A stretch of 64,000 nt of DNA from contig DWWH01000087.1 of assembly GCA_019119815.1 (NCBI GenBank), positions 36,235-100,234 on the forward strand, read 5' to 3'. Positions within the stretch are counted from its first letter, which is position 1. The number at the start of each line of letters is the position of its first letter. Below are positions 28,915-37,939 of the stretch, one piece after another. The notes under the pieces were generated by a model, which was not told the origin of the DNA, ran no database searches, and was given only the letters and a program-made list of their open reading frames with translations. A program made the translations under genes and the position numbers. The stretch is from Candidatus Eisenbergiella intestinipullorum (GTDB lineage: Bacteria > Bacillota > Clostridia > Lachnospirales > Lachnospiraceae).

Positions 28915-29067
28915 TAAAGTTCCGTTACGGCTCAGCCTTCGGAAGAGGTGTAACGGCATCCGGCCATTCCAAGCGCTTCGCGCCAGGCCGGATGCTTCCA
29001 GCCGGTCTGTTTTCGTACGGTCTGCGCAGGGAATGCGCAAGACCTGGCCGAGTAGTAATAAAGTTCC
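28915..29067 (-). mobile_element. family A structured insertion, copy A3
   Basis: 135-bp element (28924-29058) flanked by a perfect 9-bp duplication TAAAGTTCC (28915-28923, 29059-29067). Begins GTTACGGCTCAGCC and ends GGCCGAGTAGTAA. Sits about 20 bp upstream of the ABC operon promoter. Together with A2 it brackets two of the three operon genes. The rest of the 378-bp gap holds that promoter and the B-like start signal of the next gene. Confidence 0.9.
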
Positions 29068-29169
29068 GTTCCTCCTTCCACAATTTGCTTTTCCATAATT
29101 GCGTATTTTACGGGTTCAGAGTATAATTTTCTCAAAAATACAGGGGCGTTTCAGAATAGGAAGGGAGAC

Positions 29170-29196
29170 TGGCGCTTCGGAATGGAGGGTAAGATG
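29170..29196 (+). promoter_or_regulatory. family B-like end supplying a ribosome-binding site
   Basis: GGCGCTTCGGAATGGAGGGT immediately before the hydrolase ATG resembles the ACGCTTCGGCATGGAGG end of the family B repeats at 40493-40508 and 25876-25892. It provides the Shine-Dalgarno sequence GGAGGG. The similarity is short, so common origin is a suggestion only. Confidence 0.4.
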
Positions 29197-30066
29197 GATA
29201 TTCGGGAAATTGAACTGTATGCGGAAGAAATGCGGATCCTGAATCTGCGGGTATGCAGGAACGGGGAAGTGATCCTGAAAAGGGACTGGGACGATGAGAT
29301 GCGCAGGAATCAGTATTCTGCCAGCAAGAGCTTTACCAGCGCGGCGGTGGGGATCGCCTGCAGGGAGGGGCTTCTGGATCTGGAGGAGAGGCTGTGCGAT
29401 GCTTTTGCCGGAGAGCTTCCGGAGAATCCTTCGGAAAATCTGCAGAAGGCCACGGTAAGGGACCTGCTTACCATGTGTCTGGGACAGAAGGAGGCCTGGC
29501 TGATGGGAGAGCAGCGGCCCCGTATGCAGGAGGAGGACTGGGTGCGTTTCTGTCTCTCCCGTCCCTTTGAGGCAGAGCCGGGGACGGAATTTGTCTATAA
29601 CAATGTGGGACCCTATCTGGCCGGGATCCTGGTACAGAGAAGAGCTGGCTGCGATCTGGTGGATTATCTGATGCCGCGGCTGTTTTCGCCGTTGGGCATC
29701 CGGCGCACGGTCTGGGAGGTGGATCCTCAGGGATTTACGTTCGGGGCGGGCGGACTGTTTTTGTGCGTAACGGAACTGATGAGGTTCGGACAGCTCCTGC
29801 TCCAGGAAGGAAACTGGAATGGAAAGCAGCTCATCCCGGCAGAATATGTCAGGGAGGCTTCCCGCGTGCAGGTGGAAAACGGAGCGGAGGGCTATGGCTA
29901 TCTGTTCTGGAGAGGGCCATATGACAGCTTCCGGGCGGACGGAAAATATGGTCAGCTTTCCATCGTGCTTCCGCACAAAAATGCGGTGATCGCCGTCAAT
30001 GCGGAGAGCCGGGATGCGGGAAGCATGATGAAGCGGTGCATGGACGTGATCGTTCCCCAGCTGTAG
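29194..30066 (+). CDS. serine hydrolase, beta-lactamase/class C fold
   Basis: 290 aa, no signal peptide, so cytoplasmic. The S-x-x-K motif is SASKSF, with the second motif Y-x-N as VYNN. Related to the class C beta-lactamase/esterase EstB group; the substrate is unknown and a resistance role is unlikely without export. The start at 29194 is set by GGAGGG 5 nt upstream. Confidence 0.83.
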   Translation: MDIREIELYAEEMRILNLRVCRNGEVILKRDWDDEMRRNQYSASKSFTSAAVGIACREGLLDLEERLCDAFAGELPENPSENLQKATVRDLLTMCLGQKEAWLMGEQRPRMQEEDWVRFCLSRPFEAEPGTEFVYNNVGPYLAGILVQRRAGCDLVDYLMPRLFSPLGIRRTVWEVDPQGFTFGAGGLFLCVTELMRFGQLLLQEGNWNGKQLIPAEYVREASRVQVENGAEGYGYLFWRGPYDSFRADGKYGQLSIVLPHKNAVIAVNAESRDAGSMMKRCMDVIVPQL

Positions 30067-30115
30067 CAGCCGGAGAACGGAAGCTTAGAGGAAAAGGAAA
30101 AGGAAGAGGAAAGAC

Positions 30116-30472
30116 ATGATCTTATTTGTGGAATATCCGAAATGCTCCACCTGCCAGAAAGCGAAAAAATGGCTGGATGTAAGGAAGATCAGCTATGAGG
30201 ACAGGCATATCGTGGAGAAAAATCCTTCGGAGGAGGAACTGAAGCTCTGGGTCAAAAGAAGCGGTCTGCCGCTGAAGCGGTTTTTCAATACCAGCGGTAT
30301 GAAGTATAAGGAGCTGAACCTGAAAGACAGACTTCCTGCCATGAGCGAGGAGGAACAGATCCGGCTTCTTGCCACGGACGGGATGCTGGTGAAGCGCCCT
30401 TTGATCGTGGCTGAGGATTATGTGCTGACGGGCTTTCGGGAAAAGGAATGGGAGGAAAAGCTGGGAAAATGA
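30116..30472 (+). CDS. ArsC/Spx family thioredoxin-fold protein
   Basis: 118 aa. Redox motif CSTC near the N-terminus (YPKCSTCQKAKKWLD), DRHIVEKNPSEEEL, and the fold-typical cis-Pro loop LVKRPLIV. Belongs to the ArsC/Spx/YffB family. The absence of the arsenate-reductase triad favours a YffB-like or regulatory role; undetermined. Its stop overlaps the next start by 4 nt, coupling it to the GH32 gene. Confidence 0.88.
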   Translation: MILFVEYPKCSTCQKAKKWLDVRKISYEDRHIVEKNPSEEELKLWVKRSGLPLKRFFNTSGMKYKELNLKDRLPAMSEEEQIRLLATDGMLVKRPLIVAEDYVLTGFREKEWEEKLGK

Positions 30473-31992
30473 AAAAGTATATCCGCATCACCGGAAAATA
30501 TCTTCTGATCCCTGTATGTGCAGAGGAAAAGAACAGGACCGTAAATTTTTCCGTGCAGAAGGAAAAGGTCTTTGAGTTTCAGATCCCGGTCAGCGAGGAG
30601 AAGGAAGGCTTCTATAGCTTTCACTACTATGCGCCGCTGAACGTGGAGAAATATGCGGGAAGCAGAATGCTGGTGGAGGGAGATGTTCCAGCCGGCTTCC
30701 TGGATGCGCTCTGCCTCTCAGACAGCATTCCGCAGGTCTGCCAGTCCCATCCGCTGATCCATTTTACGGCGGATACGGGATGGATCAACGATCCCAACGG
30801 TCTGATCTTTCAGAACGGCGTCTATCATCTGTTTTATCAGAATAATCCCTTCGACACCCGCTGGGAAAACATGTGCTGGGGCCATGCGGTGAGCCATGAC
30901 CTGCTCCACTGGGAGAGAAAGGAGACCGCGCTGTATCCGGACGCGGACGGCACCGTTTATTCCGGAAGCGGCATCGTGAACGAAAAAGGACTCCTGGGAC
31001 TGGATGCGAATGCGCAGATCTACTTCTATACCTGTGCGGGGAGCAAATCGGAATGGAGCCGGGGAAAGACCTTTACCCAGCGCATTGCCGTCAGCACGGA
31101 CGGCGGCGGGACCGTGACCAGAATGGAGGGCGTGGCGGTCAGACAGCTGGCGGAGGGAAACCGGGATCCCAAGGTCTACTGGCACGAGGAGAGCAATGCT
31201 TATTATATGGTCCTCTATCTGCGGGAAAATGATTTTGCCATTCTGCGCTCGAAGGATCTGAAGAACTGGAAGCGGTCCCAGACCATTACGCTGGAAAAAG
31301 CCTGGGAGTGTCCGGATCTGAGAAGGATCCCCGTGGAAGGAGGAGGAGAGAAGTGGGTGTTCTACAGCGCCGACGGCTACTATTTTACCGGGGAATTCGA
31401 CGGCTACGAATTTCATCCGGACAGCCCGCGCCGGAAGGCCTGGAAAACCACTATTCCCTATGCGGCACAGACCATATGGGGAACGCAGGATGTGATCCTG
31501 ATCCCCTGGCTGCGCATGAAGAATCCGGGTAAGCTGTATACAGGAGCCATGGGACTTCCCAGAAAGCTCAGTCTGGTGAAGACGGAGGAAGGATACCGGC
31601 TCAGACAGGTTCCGGTAGAAAGCTTTGAACAGACGAAAAGCGCTGTCCATTCCTCTGACGGAGAGGGAAAAGTGTTTTGTATGTCCCAGAGGGACGGCGC
31701 TCTGGAGATCTGCATCCATATGGAAAAGCCTGCTGATTTTTCCATCGATCTCTACGGAACGCCTGTCACTTATGTTTCCTCCTGCGGAAAGCTGGGAACG
31801 GGGGCGGAGGTCTGCGAGATCGGAAAGGGCCTGAATGATTTTTCCATCCTTGCGGATGGAGAAATCCTGGAGGTTTCCGCGCAGAACGGTCTGATCCTTG
31901 CGGTCATGGAACTGCCTTCAGACCGGAAACGGGGGAATGTGACGGTAGAAGTAGCCGGAAAGGCTGCCGTGGACATTTACCGGATCGACTGA
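30469..31992 (+). CDS. glycoside hydrolase family 32 (beta-fructosidase)
   Basis: 507 aa, no signal peptide, so acts on imported sucrose or short fructans. After an N-terminal extension of about 90 residues come the GH32 motifs: nucleophile D108 in WINDPNG, the transition-state stabiliser D233 in NRDPKV, and the acid/base E280 in ECPD. A C-terminal beta-sandwich follows. Starts at the ATGA overlap with the ArsC-like gene. A fructokinase gene lies 3.4 kb downstream on the same strand. Confidence 0.92.
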   Translation: MKKYIRITGKYLLIPVCAEEKNRTVNFSVQKEKVFEFQIPVSEEKEGFYSFHYYAPLNVEKYAGSRMLVEGDVPAGFLDALCLSDSIPQVCQSHPLIHFTADTGWINDPNGLIFQNGVYHLFYQNNPFDTRWENMCWGHAVSHDLLHWERKETALYPDADGTVYSGSGIVNEKGLLGLDANAQIYFYTCAGSKSEWSRGKTFTQRIAVSTDGGGTVTRMEGVAVRQLAEGNRDPKVYWHEESNAYYMVLYLRENDFAILRSKDLKNWKRSQTITLEKAWECPDLRRIPVEGGGEKWVFYSADGYYFTGEFDGYEFHPDSPRRKAWKTTIPYAAQTIWGTQDVILIPWLRMKNPGKLYTGAMGLPRKLSLVKTEEGYRLRQVPVESFEQTKSAVHSSDGEGKVFCMSQRDGALEICIHMEKPADFSIDLYGTPVTYVSSCGKLGTGAEVCEIGKGLNDFSILADGEILEVSAQNGLILAVMELPSDRKRGNVTVEVAGKAAVDIYRID

Positions 31993-32030
31993 AAAAGCTG
32001 TCCTTCTGCCATTCGGGAGGGTCTTTCTGC

Positions 32031-33008
32031 CTACTCAGGCAGGCTCAGGCGGATGCAGGAGGGCAGGATATGCTCCGGAAGAGAATGCCCGCAGGGTGAT
32101 TTTGCAAAAGAAGCTGTTTCCGGATACAGCTTCAGGATTACGGGCTCGTCCTCCCGGATGCCGCAGGCGGAAAGGGAGAGAGAGGCGTTTCGCTGGATCC
32201 TGCGGGAAAAGGAGGCAGCGGGGGAGCGCAGGAAAAGCAGGAATGGAGTGTCTTCCGGAAGCGTCCGCGCCCGTTCGTCCGTTTTCAGATCGATCTGAAG
32301 GGAGAGACTGTCTCCCTTTCTTTCCTGCAGAAGAACAGGACCGTTGGAAACAATGGTCCTGTTCTTCTTTATCGCGTAAGAGAACTGCTCGGAAAGCGGG
32401 GCCGTTTCCACAGGACCGTCAAGCTCCATCCAGGTGCGGTAGCTGCTGCTCATATCTACGGGAGCGTGCAGGTCCATTCCGGATACCTGAGCGGGATGAA
32501 CACCGCGGGAAAAGCCCTGAAGCAGCCGCTCTTCCCAGAACAGAATGCCCTTTGCATTATCCGGAAATGCCGGATGAGCGTGATTGACGATCTCGATGAA
32601 ATCCACCGAAGACCAGTCCCGGATCTCAAATTCAAAGAACAGACCGTTGGAAACCGGATGCGGAAAGCTGGCCGGATGGGCGATTCCGGCAAGGCCGCCC
32701 TGTGCGTGCACCCGCTCCAGAAACAGATCCCCGTTTTCCCGGTCCAGATCCTCCCATGGGATATATCCCTTCACGTTCTGACAGAGGATATGACCGTACC
32801 AGGAGGTCAGCTCATATCCGGTCAGGTATTCAAAGACGGGATGGGCTTCGTGGAAGTGCCGCAGCAGGGGAAATCCGGAAACGGTGTTATGATCTGTCAG
32901 GGAAAAGGCGGTGACACCCTGAGAGAGCAGCCAGGAGCAGAGCTCGGGCACACTCATGCGCCCGTCCGATTCGATACTGTGATTGTGAAGCTCGATTCTT
33001 TTCAGCAT
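32031..33008 (-). CDS. PHP-domain phosphoesterase (CehA/McbA-like)
   Basis: 325 aa metal-dependent phosphoesterase. PHP motifs ELHNHSIESDG and SLTDHNTVSGF bind metals, with GIAHPA, IEIVNHAHP and SGMDLHAP as further His/Asp sites. Start at 33008 because GGAGGA lies between it and an ATG at 33020. Its start overlaps the end of the preceding gene, so the two are coupled. Substrate unknown. Confidence 0.85.
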   Translation of the reverse strand: MLKRIELHNHSIESDGRMSVPELCSWLLSQGVTAFSLTDHNTVSGFPLLRHFHEAHPVFEYLTGYELTSWYGHILCQNVKGYIPWEDLDRENGDLFLERVHAQGGLAGIAHPASFPHPVSNGLFFEFEIRDWSSVDFIEIVNHAHPAFPDNAKGILFWEERLLQGFSRGVHPAQVSGMDLHAPVDMSSSYRTWMELDGPVETAPLSEQFSYAIKKNRTIVSNGPVLLQERKGDSLSLQIDLKTDERARTLPEDTPFLLFLRSPAASFSRRIQRNASLSLSACGIREDEPVILKLYPETASFAKSPCGHSLPEHILPSCIRLSLPE

Positions 33009-33520
33009 ATTTTCCTCCATGTATTCTGAGATGCCATGTTTTTTTCTTCTCTGCCGCCTTTGACGGGAACGCAGATGATCTTTAATTCATAGGAAATTTC
33101 TTCTTCCAGAACTCCAAAGGAATTGACGACCAGCTTTAAAAGTCCGTGATACATCCCGGCCGTTTCCATACAACCTGGGGTGCGCTCTGCATCCGGCGCA
33201 AAATGCATCTCCTTGATGTTCCCGGGCCGGTGCACATTTCCCAGAAACCGCCCCGAAAGAAAGGCGGCGAGCTGGATCTCCGTTTTCATATGAGAAAGCA
33301 GTTCTTTTGTTTCCAGCGCGTCGGGAAGTCTTCCGAAGTGAGAAAGAAAGGCCTCCTCTGCTTCCTTATCATGCAGGGCTGCGGCGCGTTCCCGGTCTCC
33401 GGCATGACAGGTGAGACAGATATGAAGCTCCAGGCAGGGAGCGGGAAGCTGAAACTGAAAGATGATGTTCCCAAGAAAATTTTTTTGCAGGGTGCCTTTA
33501 AAAACCGTAACCATATTCAT
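33002..33520 (-). CDS. conserved protein translationally coupled to the PHP phosphoesterase
   Basis: 172 aa; I do not recognise a domain with certainty. The N-terminus VFKGTLQKNFLGNIIFQFQL is beta-rich and the C-terminus has VLEEEISYELKIICVPVKGG. No signal peptide or membrane segment. It overlaps the PHP gene start by a few bases, a pairing I believe recurs for CehA/McbA-type hydrolases. Start behind GGAAGGGA. The gap upstream (33521-33762) shows nothing beyond a possible weak promoter. Confidence 0.7.
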   Translation of the reverse strand: MNMVTVFKGTLQKNFLGNIIFQFQLPAPCLELHICLTCHAGDRERAAALHDKEAEEAFLSHFGRLPDALETKELLSHMKTEIQLAAFLSGRFLGNVHRPGNIKEMHFAPDAERTPGCMETAGMYHGLLKLVVNSFGVLEEEISYELKIICVPVKGGREEKNMASQNTWRKIC

Positions 33521-33762
33521 ATAGATCCCTTCCTTTCTGATTCTGTCATTCTGCCGGAAAGGAAGACAGACCGTCTCATTTCCGGCTCCGGCAAACAGTT
33601 TACCTTTGCAAACAATAAAAAGATAGAGACTTTGCAGAGATTTAAAGTCCGGAACGGTTATTTTACAAAAAAGGGCAGGAAAGGAAAATGGGAAACGATT
33701 TCTTTTTACAGAAACAATAAATGAATATGGTGATATGCTTCCGGACGCTCTGATAAGATAAT

Positions 33763-34281
33763 ATGCGGACCCGGACGAAGGCTCGGGAAAAGAAAGACAG
33801 GAGAAACGATTCCGGCCTGATCAACCGCATCGGTCAGCTGTTCGGTCTGAACCTGCAGCTTGGGCTGATGTACAATGAAAAGGGCGTGATCATGATGAAC
33901 CTCTGGTTCAACATCCCCTTTGCCACCATGCTGCTCGCTTCTGCCATGTCCGCTATTCCGGACTCCATCATCGAGGCGGCCCAGGACGCGGGAGCGGGAA
34001 AGGCGAAGCTGTTTTTCAACATGATCCTGCCGCTGACCTATAAGGACGTGTTCATCGCCGTCACCTTTATTTTTATGAGCAACATCGGTTCCTTTACCAC
34101 TCCCTATCTGATGGACGGAAACAATCCGCAGATGCTGGGAATCGCTCTGTACAGCCTGTTCAACAATTTCCACTACGAAAAGGCGGCGGCGCTGTCTGTC
34201 ATCATTTTCCTTTTTTCGGCCATATCGGCTGCGGTTTATATCCATACCAACATGAAGGAGCAGGAATGGGAAAAGAAATAG
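33763..34281 (+). pseudogene. ABC transporter permease, 5'-truncated
   Basis: Only the C-terminal half of a binding-protein-dependent permease remains: homology starts near SGLINRIGQLFGL and includes LWFNIPFATMLLASAMSAIP and the EAA loop EAAQDAGAGKAKLFFNMILP. Complete members have about 270-290 aa with a leading helix and domain that are absent. No partner permease, ATPase or binding protein lies beside it. Its last codons contain the Shine-Dalgarno for the next gene (GDPD), suggesting a former glycerol-phosphate uptake operon. Confidence 0.75.
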
Positions 34282-35318
34282 AAAAAGAAATAAAAAAGAA
34301 AAAATACAACGAGGGGGCGGCCGGACAGGCCGCCTTCTCACGCCGGTCAGACTTCCGGCACAGACCGGCCAGGATCGCCCACAGAGGCGATATATGGTCC
34401 GGCCCGGAAAATACCATGTCGGCCTTCCGGGGCGCGGTAACCAGGGGCTGTGAGGGAATCGAGACGGACATCCGAAAGACTGCCGACGGGAAAATAGTGG
34501 TAGCCCACGATGCGGGCTTTGCCAGAGTGATGTGCGGCGCTTCGGAGCCGGAGAAGCGATCCATCCATGAGATGACGCTGGAACAGGTATGCCGTGTTTC
34601 CCTTCCCTTTGCGGGCCATCTGCTGGACTGGTTTCCGGAAAATGGCCTTGAAAACGAGCTGTATGCTTATTTTCCCTGGGACCTGGACGACAGGGAAACC
34701 ATCAGAGCCAGAGCCATGCAGTGCCTGAACGCGTCGGAGGGACTTCCCGGAGAGGAGAGGCTGAACAGAATGTTTTCCTGGTTCCATGAAAACTACCGGG
34801 ATGTATACCGGATCTTAAGGAAGCGGGATGGAAGGCAGGAGCATTATGTCCCGCTGGAAACGTTTCTGAAATGGCTCGACACGCTGCCTGAAGGCTTTTT
34901 TGCGGAGATCGAATGCAAAGAGGACGGGCTGATCGAAGAGACGGACCGACTTCTGCGGAGCACGGGCACAGCCCGCCGCTGCATCCTGTTTTCCGGGATT
35001 GAAAGCTGCAACCGGGAGATCCAGAGCTTCTACCGGCTGCACGCAAAGCCGGAGGGCCTGCGCTTCGGCGCCAACCTCCGCTTCCTGAACGACGAGACCC
35101 TTCCCCTTCTGGACGACTGGGACCTGTATGAGGTGGGCCTGAACGCGGGCACCTATGGAAAAAAAGAAACGGATTTTCTCCACGAAAAAGGGATCCTGGT
35201 GTTTTCCAATCTGGGAGATACCCCTTCCTGGTGGTCGGAAATGGACCATAACGGGACGGATGGCTTTAAAACGAACTGCCTTGACATATACAATATGAAA
35301 AAGAGGTTTCCTTTTTGA
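34266..35318 (+). CDS. glycerophosphodiester phosphodiesterase family protein
   Basis: 350 aa GDPD fold. Metal and catalytic motifs: AHRGDIWSGPENTMSAF, GIETDIRKTADGKIVVAHD and a later AEIECKE. The middle (about 110-200) is longer than in minimal GDPDs. Cytoplasmic. Overlaps the truncated permease and starts behind AAGGAG within it. Likely hydrolyses imported glycerophosphodiesters to glycerol-3-phosphate. Confidence 0.87.
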   Translation: MGKEIEKEIKKKKYNEGAAGQAAFSRRSDFRHRPARIAHRGDIWSGPENTMSAFRGAVTRGCEGIETDIRKTADGKIVVAHDAGFARVMCGASEPEKRSIHEMTLEQVCRVSLPFAGHLLDWFPENGLENELYAYFPWDLDDRETIRARAMQCLNASEGLPGEERLNRMFSWFHENYRDVYRILRKRDGRQEHYVPLETFLKWLDTLPEGFFAEIECKEDGLIEETDRLLRSTGTARRCILFSGIESCNREIQSFYRLHAKPEGLRFGANLRFLNDETLPLLDDWDLYEVGLNAGTYGKKETDFLHEKGILVFSNLGDTPSWWSEMDHNGTDGFKTNCLDIYNMKKRFPF

Positions 35319-35432
35319 AGGGTTGCTGTTACAATAAAGCTGTGACAGAGATCGGTCGTCTTCTGCTTCAGAAGGGCAGGCCGTTCCTTGGCAATAACAA
35401 TGCTGCCTGCGGCGGAAGAGATGGAGGAAGGT

Positions 35433-36398
35433 ATGAAAGAATTCGATGTGGTGACGCTCGGAGAGCTTCTGATTGATTTTACGGACAATGGAAAGAGTGA
35501 ACAGGGAAACACACTGTTTGAGGCTAACCCCGGCGGCGCGCCCTGCAACGTGCTTGCCATGCTCAACAGGCTCGGCCATTCTACGGCCTTTATCGGCAAG
35601 GTGGGAAAGGACATCTTCGGCCTGAAGCTGAAATCCGTCCTGCAAGAGGTGGGAATCGACATTTCCAACCTGATCGTGGACGAGGAGGCAAGGACCACAC
35701 TGGCTTTTGTCCAGACCATGGCAGATGGAGACAGGGATTTCTCCTTCTACCGCAATCCCGGAGCGGACATGCTCCTGACGGCGGATGAGGTGAACGATGA
35801 TCTGGTAAAGAGTGCAAGGCTCTTCCACTTCGGAACCCTTTCCATGACCCACGAAGGTGTGAGGGAGGCCACAAAGAAGGCGGTCCGCCTCGCAAAGGAG
35901 AGCGGTGCGGTCGTTTCCTTTGATCCGAACCTCCGTCCTCCTCTCTGGAAATCCCTGGACGATGCGAAGGAGCAGGTGGCCTATGGACTGACCCGGTGCG
36001 ACGTGCTGAAGATTTCTGACAATGAGATCCAGTGGTTTACGGGTGAGGAGGATTATGACTGCGGAATCGGAAAGCTGCGCCGGGAATATGATATTCCCCT
36101 GATCCTGCTTTCCATGGGAAAGGACGGAAGCCGGGCCTATTATAAGGACCTGCGCGTGGAGGTTCCCTCTTTTCTCCAGAAGGAAACCATCGAAACCACA
36201 GGAGCGGGCGATACCTTCGGAGGCTGCTGCCTGCATTACGTGCTGGAATACGGCCTGGAAAACCTGAATGAAGAGAGGCTTCGGGACATGCTCACCTTCG
36301 CCAACGCGGCGGCCTCCATCATCACCACCAGAAAGGGAGCCCTTCGCGTCATGCCCCATCCGGACGAGGTGAAGCGGTTCCTCGAATCGAGAAAGTAG
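35433..36398 (+). CDS. PfkB-family sugar kinase, probable fructokinase
   Basis: 321 aa. N-terminal TLGELLIDF, NPGGAPCNVLAMLNRLG, GKVGKDIFG, and the PfkB signature TTGAGDTFGG with catalytic Asp260. Fructokinase is inferred from similarity and from the GH32 gene nearby. Start at 35433 behind GGAGGA; 15 upstream codons are open but have no site. Confidence 0.9.
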   Translation: MKEFDVVTLGELLIDFTDNGKSEQGNTLFEANPGGAPCNVLAMLNRLGHSTAFIGKVGKDIFGLKLKSVLQEVGIDISNLIVDEEARTTLAFVQTMADGDRDFSFYRNPGADMLLTADEVNDDLVKSARLFHFGTLSMTHEGVREATKKAVRLAKESGAVVSFDPNLRPPLWKSLDDAKEQVAYGLTRCDVLKISDNEIQWFTGEEDYDCGIGKLRREYDIPLILLSMGKDGSRAYYKDLRVEVPSFLQKETIETTGAGDTFGGCCLHYVLEYGLENLNEERLRDMLTFANAAASIITTRKGALRVMPHPDEVKRFLESRK

Positions 36399-36411
36399 AT
36401 CGGAGCCACAG

Positions 36412-37923
36412 ATGCTGTTTCAATCCTATTTTTTCATCTTTGTATTTCTTCCGCTCAGCCTGGGAGGCTGGTATCTGTTGAACAGGCTGAAGCGGTTTTC
36501 TCTGGCACAGGGGTATCTCATCGGGATGTCCCTGTGGTTTTATGCCTGGTATAATGTCAGCTTCCTCTGGGTCATCCTGGGAAGCTGTCTGTTCCATTTC
36601 GGGATCAGCTTCCTTCTTTCCAGGCGGGATACTCTGCGGATGAGGAAGGCTCTGCTGGCCGTCGGCTGTGCGGTCAACATCGGAGCGCTGGGTGTTTTCA
36701 AGTACTATAATTTTTTCGTGGAGAATATCAACGCAGTCTTCGGAGCGGATTTTCAGACCAGAAATATCCTGCTTCCTCTTGGGATCAGCTTTTTTACCTT
36801 CCAGCAGCTTTCCTTCCTCATCGACCGCTGCCGCGGGGAGGCTCCCCATTACGGACTGCTTGACTATCTGAGCTTCGTTACCTTTTTCCCGTCTCTGATC
36901 TCGGGCCCCATCGTCCTTCACGCCTCTACGGTCGCCCAGTTTCAGGATCATTCAAGACGCCGCTTTTGGGCGGAGGGATTTGCGAAGGGTGTGATGCAGT
37001 TTACCATCGGACTCGGGAAAAAAGTGCTGCTTGCGGACACTCTGGCCCTTGCGGTCAATTACGGTTATGAAAATATTGCCTCCCTGGATGCTCCTGCGGC
37101 ACTGGCGGCGGCGGTGGGCTATACCCTGGAGCTGTACTTTGATTTCAGCGGCTATTCCGATATGGCCGTCGGCATAGGAAAAATGTTTGGGATCGATCTT
37201 CCGGAAAACTTCAATTCACCCTATCGTGCGGTTTCCGTGAAGGATTTCTGGAGACGCTGGCATATCACGCTGAGCCGTTTCCTGCAGACCTACGTGTACT
37301 TTCCTCTGGGAGGCAGCCGGAAGGGGAGGTTTCGAACCTTTGTGAATACCATGATCACCTTTCTGGTGAGCGGTCTGTGGCACGGGGCAAACTGGACCTT
37401 CGTGTTCTGGGGCTTTCTGCACGGGCTGGGTGTTGCGGCCGCAGGGCTTACAGGATCCGGAAGAAGGACGGCGTCAAAAGGAAGCGCTTCGCGGGATACG
37501 GCGCCTTCCGGCAGGGGGCGGCGTCTGCTGTGCCAGGCTGCCACCTTTGCCTACGTCTGTCTGGCTTTCGTCTTTTTCCGGGCGGACAGCATCGGGGACG
37601 GCTTTCTGCTCCTTTCCCGGATCTTTACCTTCCGGGCAGAGGGACAGCTTGTGCTGATGGCGGCGGCCATGGAGCCTTCTGAAATCTATGTGGTGACCAA
37701 GGCGCTGTCTTTAGCGGCGCCCTCTCTGGTGGGAGCCGCCCAGCTTGCGGCCATGCTTCTGGTTTTTGCTGCAGGCTTCTTCGTGCTCACCCGGAAAAAC
37801 ACGGCTCAGATCATCGAACAGAGCAGGCCGGGGCTGCGCTTTACCCTGGGACTTGCGTTCCTGTTCGCCTGGTCGGTGATCTCCCTGTCCGGGGTCAGTA
37901 CCTTTGTCTACTTTAATTTTTAA
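36412..37923 (+). CDS. MBOAT O-acyltransferase (AlgI/DltB family)
   Basis: 503 aa polytopic membrane acyltransferase. Family blocks PLGISFFTFQQLSFLID, DFSGYSDMAVGIGKMFGI, VKDFWRRWHITLSRFL and the catalytic His in SGLWHGANWTF. Such enzymes move acyl groups across the membrane onto extracellular polysaccharide or another acceptor, together with an SGNH-type partner, which is the next gene (17 nt away). Acceptor unknown. Confidence 0.93.
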   Translation: MLFQSYFFIFVFLPLSLGGWYLLNRLKRFSLAQGYLIGMSLWFYAWYNVSFLWVILGSCLFHFGISFLLSRRDTLRMRKALLAVGCAVNIGALGVFKYYNFFVENINAVFGADFQTRNILLPLGISFFTFQQLSFLIDRCRGEAPHYGLLDYLSFVTFFPSLISGPIVLHASTVAQFQDHSRRRFWAEGFAKGVMQFTIGLGKKVLLADTLALAVNYGYENIASLDAPAALAAAVGYTLELYFDFSGYSDMAVGIGKMFGIDLPENFNSPYRAVSVKDFWRRWHITLSRFLQTYVYFPLGGSRKGRFRTFVNTMITFLVSGLWHGANWTFVFWGFLHGLGVAAAGLTGSGRRTASKGSASRDTAPSGRGRRLLCQAATFAYVCLAFVFFRADSIGDGFLLLSRIFTFRAEGQLVLMAAAMEPSEIYVVTKALSLAAPSLVGAAQLAAMLLVFAAGFFVLTRKNTAQIIEQSRPGLRFTLGLAFLFAWSVISLSGVSTFVYFNF

Positions 37924-37939
37924 CGTCTAAACGGAGGGC

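Noticed and set aside
28932..29135. Short ORF on the minus strand overlapping copy A3
   Set aside because: Most of it translates the structured repeat; similar frames appear wherever family A occurs, without ribosome sites or conservation as protein.
35319..35432. Promoter before the fructokinase gene
   Set aside because: TACAAT near 35333 is a fair -10 but no acceptable -35 is correctly spaced, so I did not list it.
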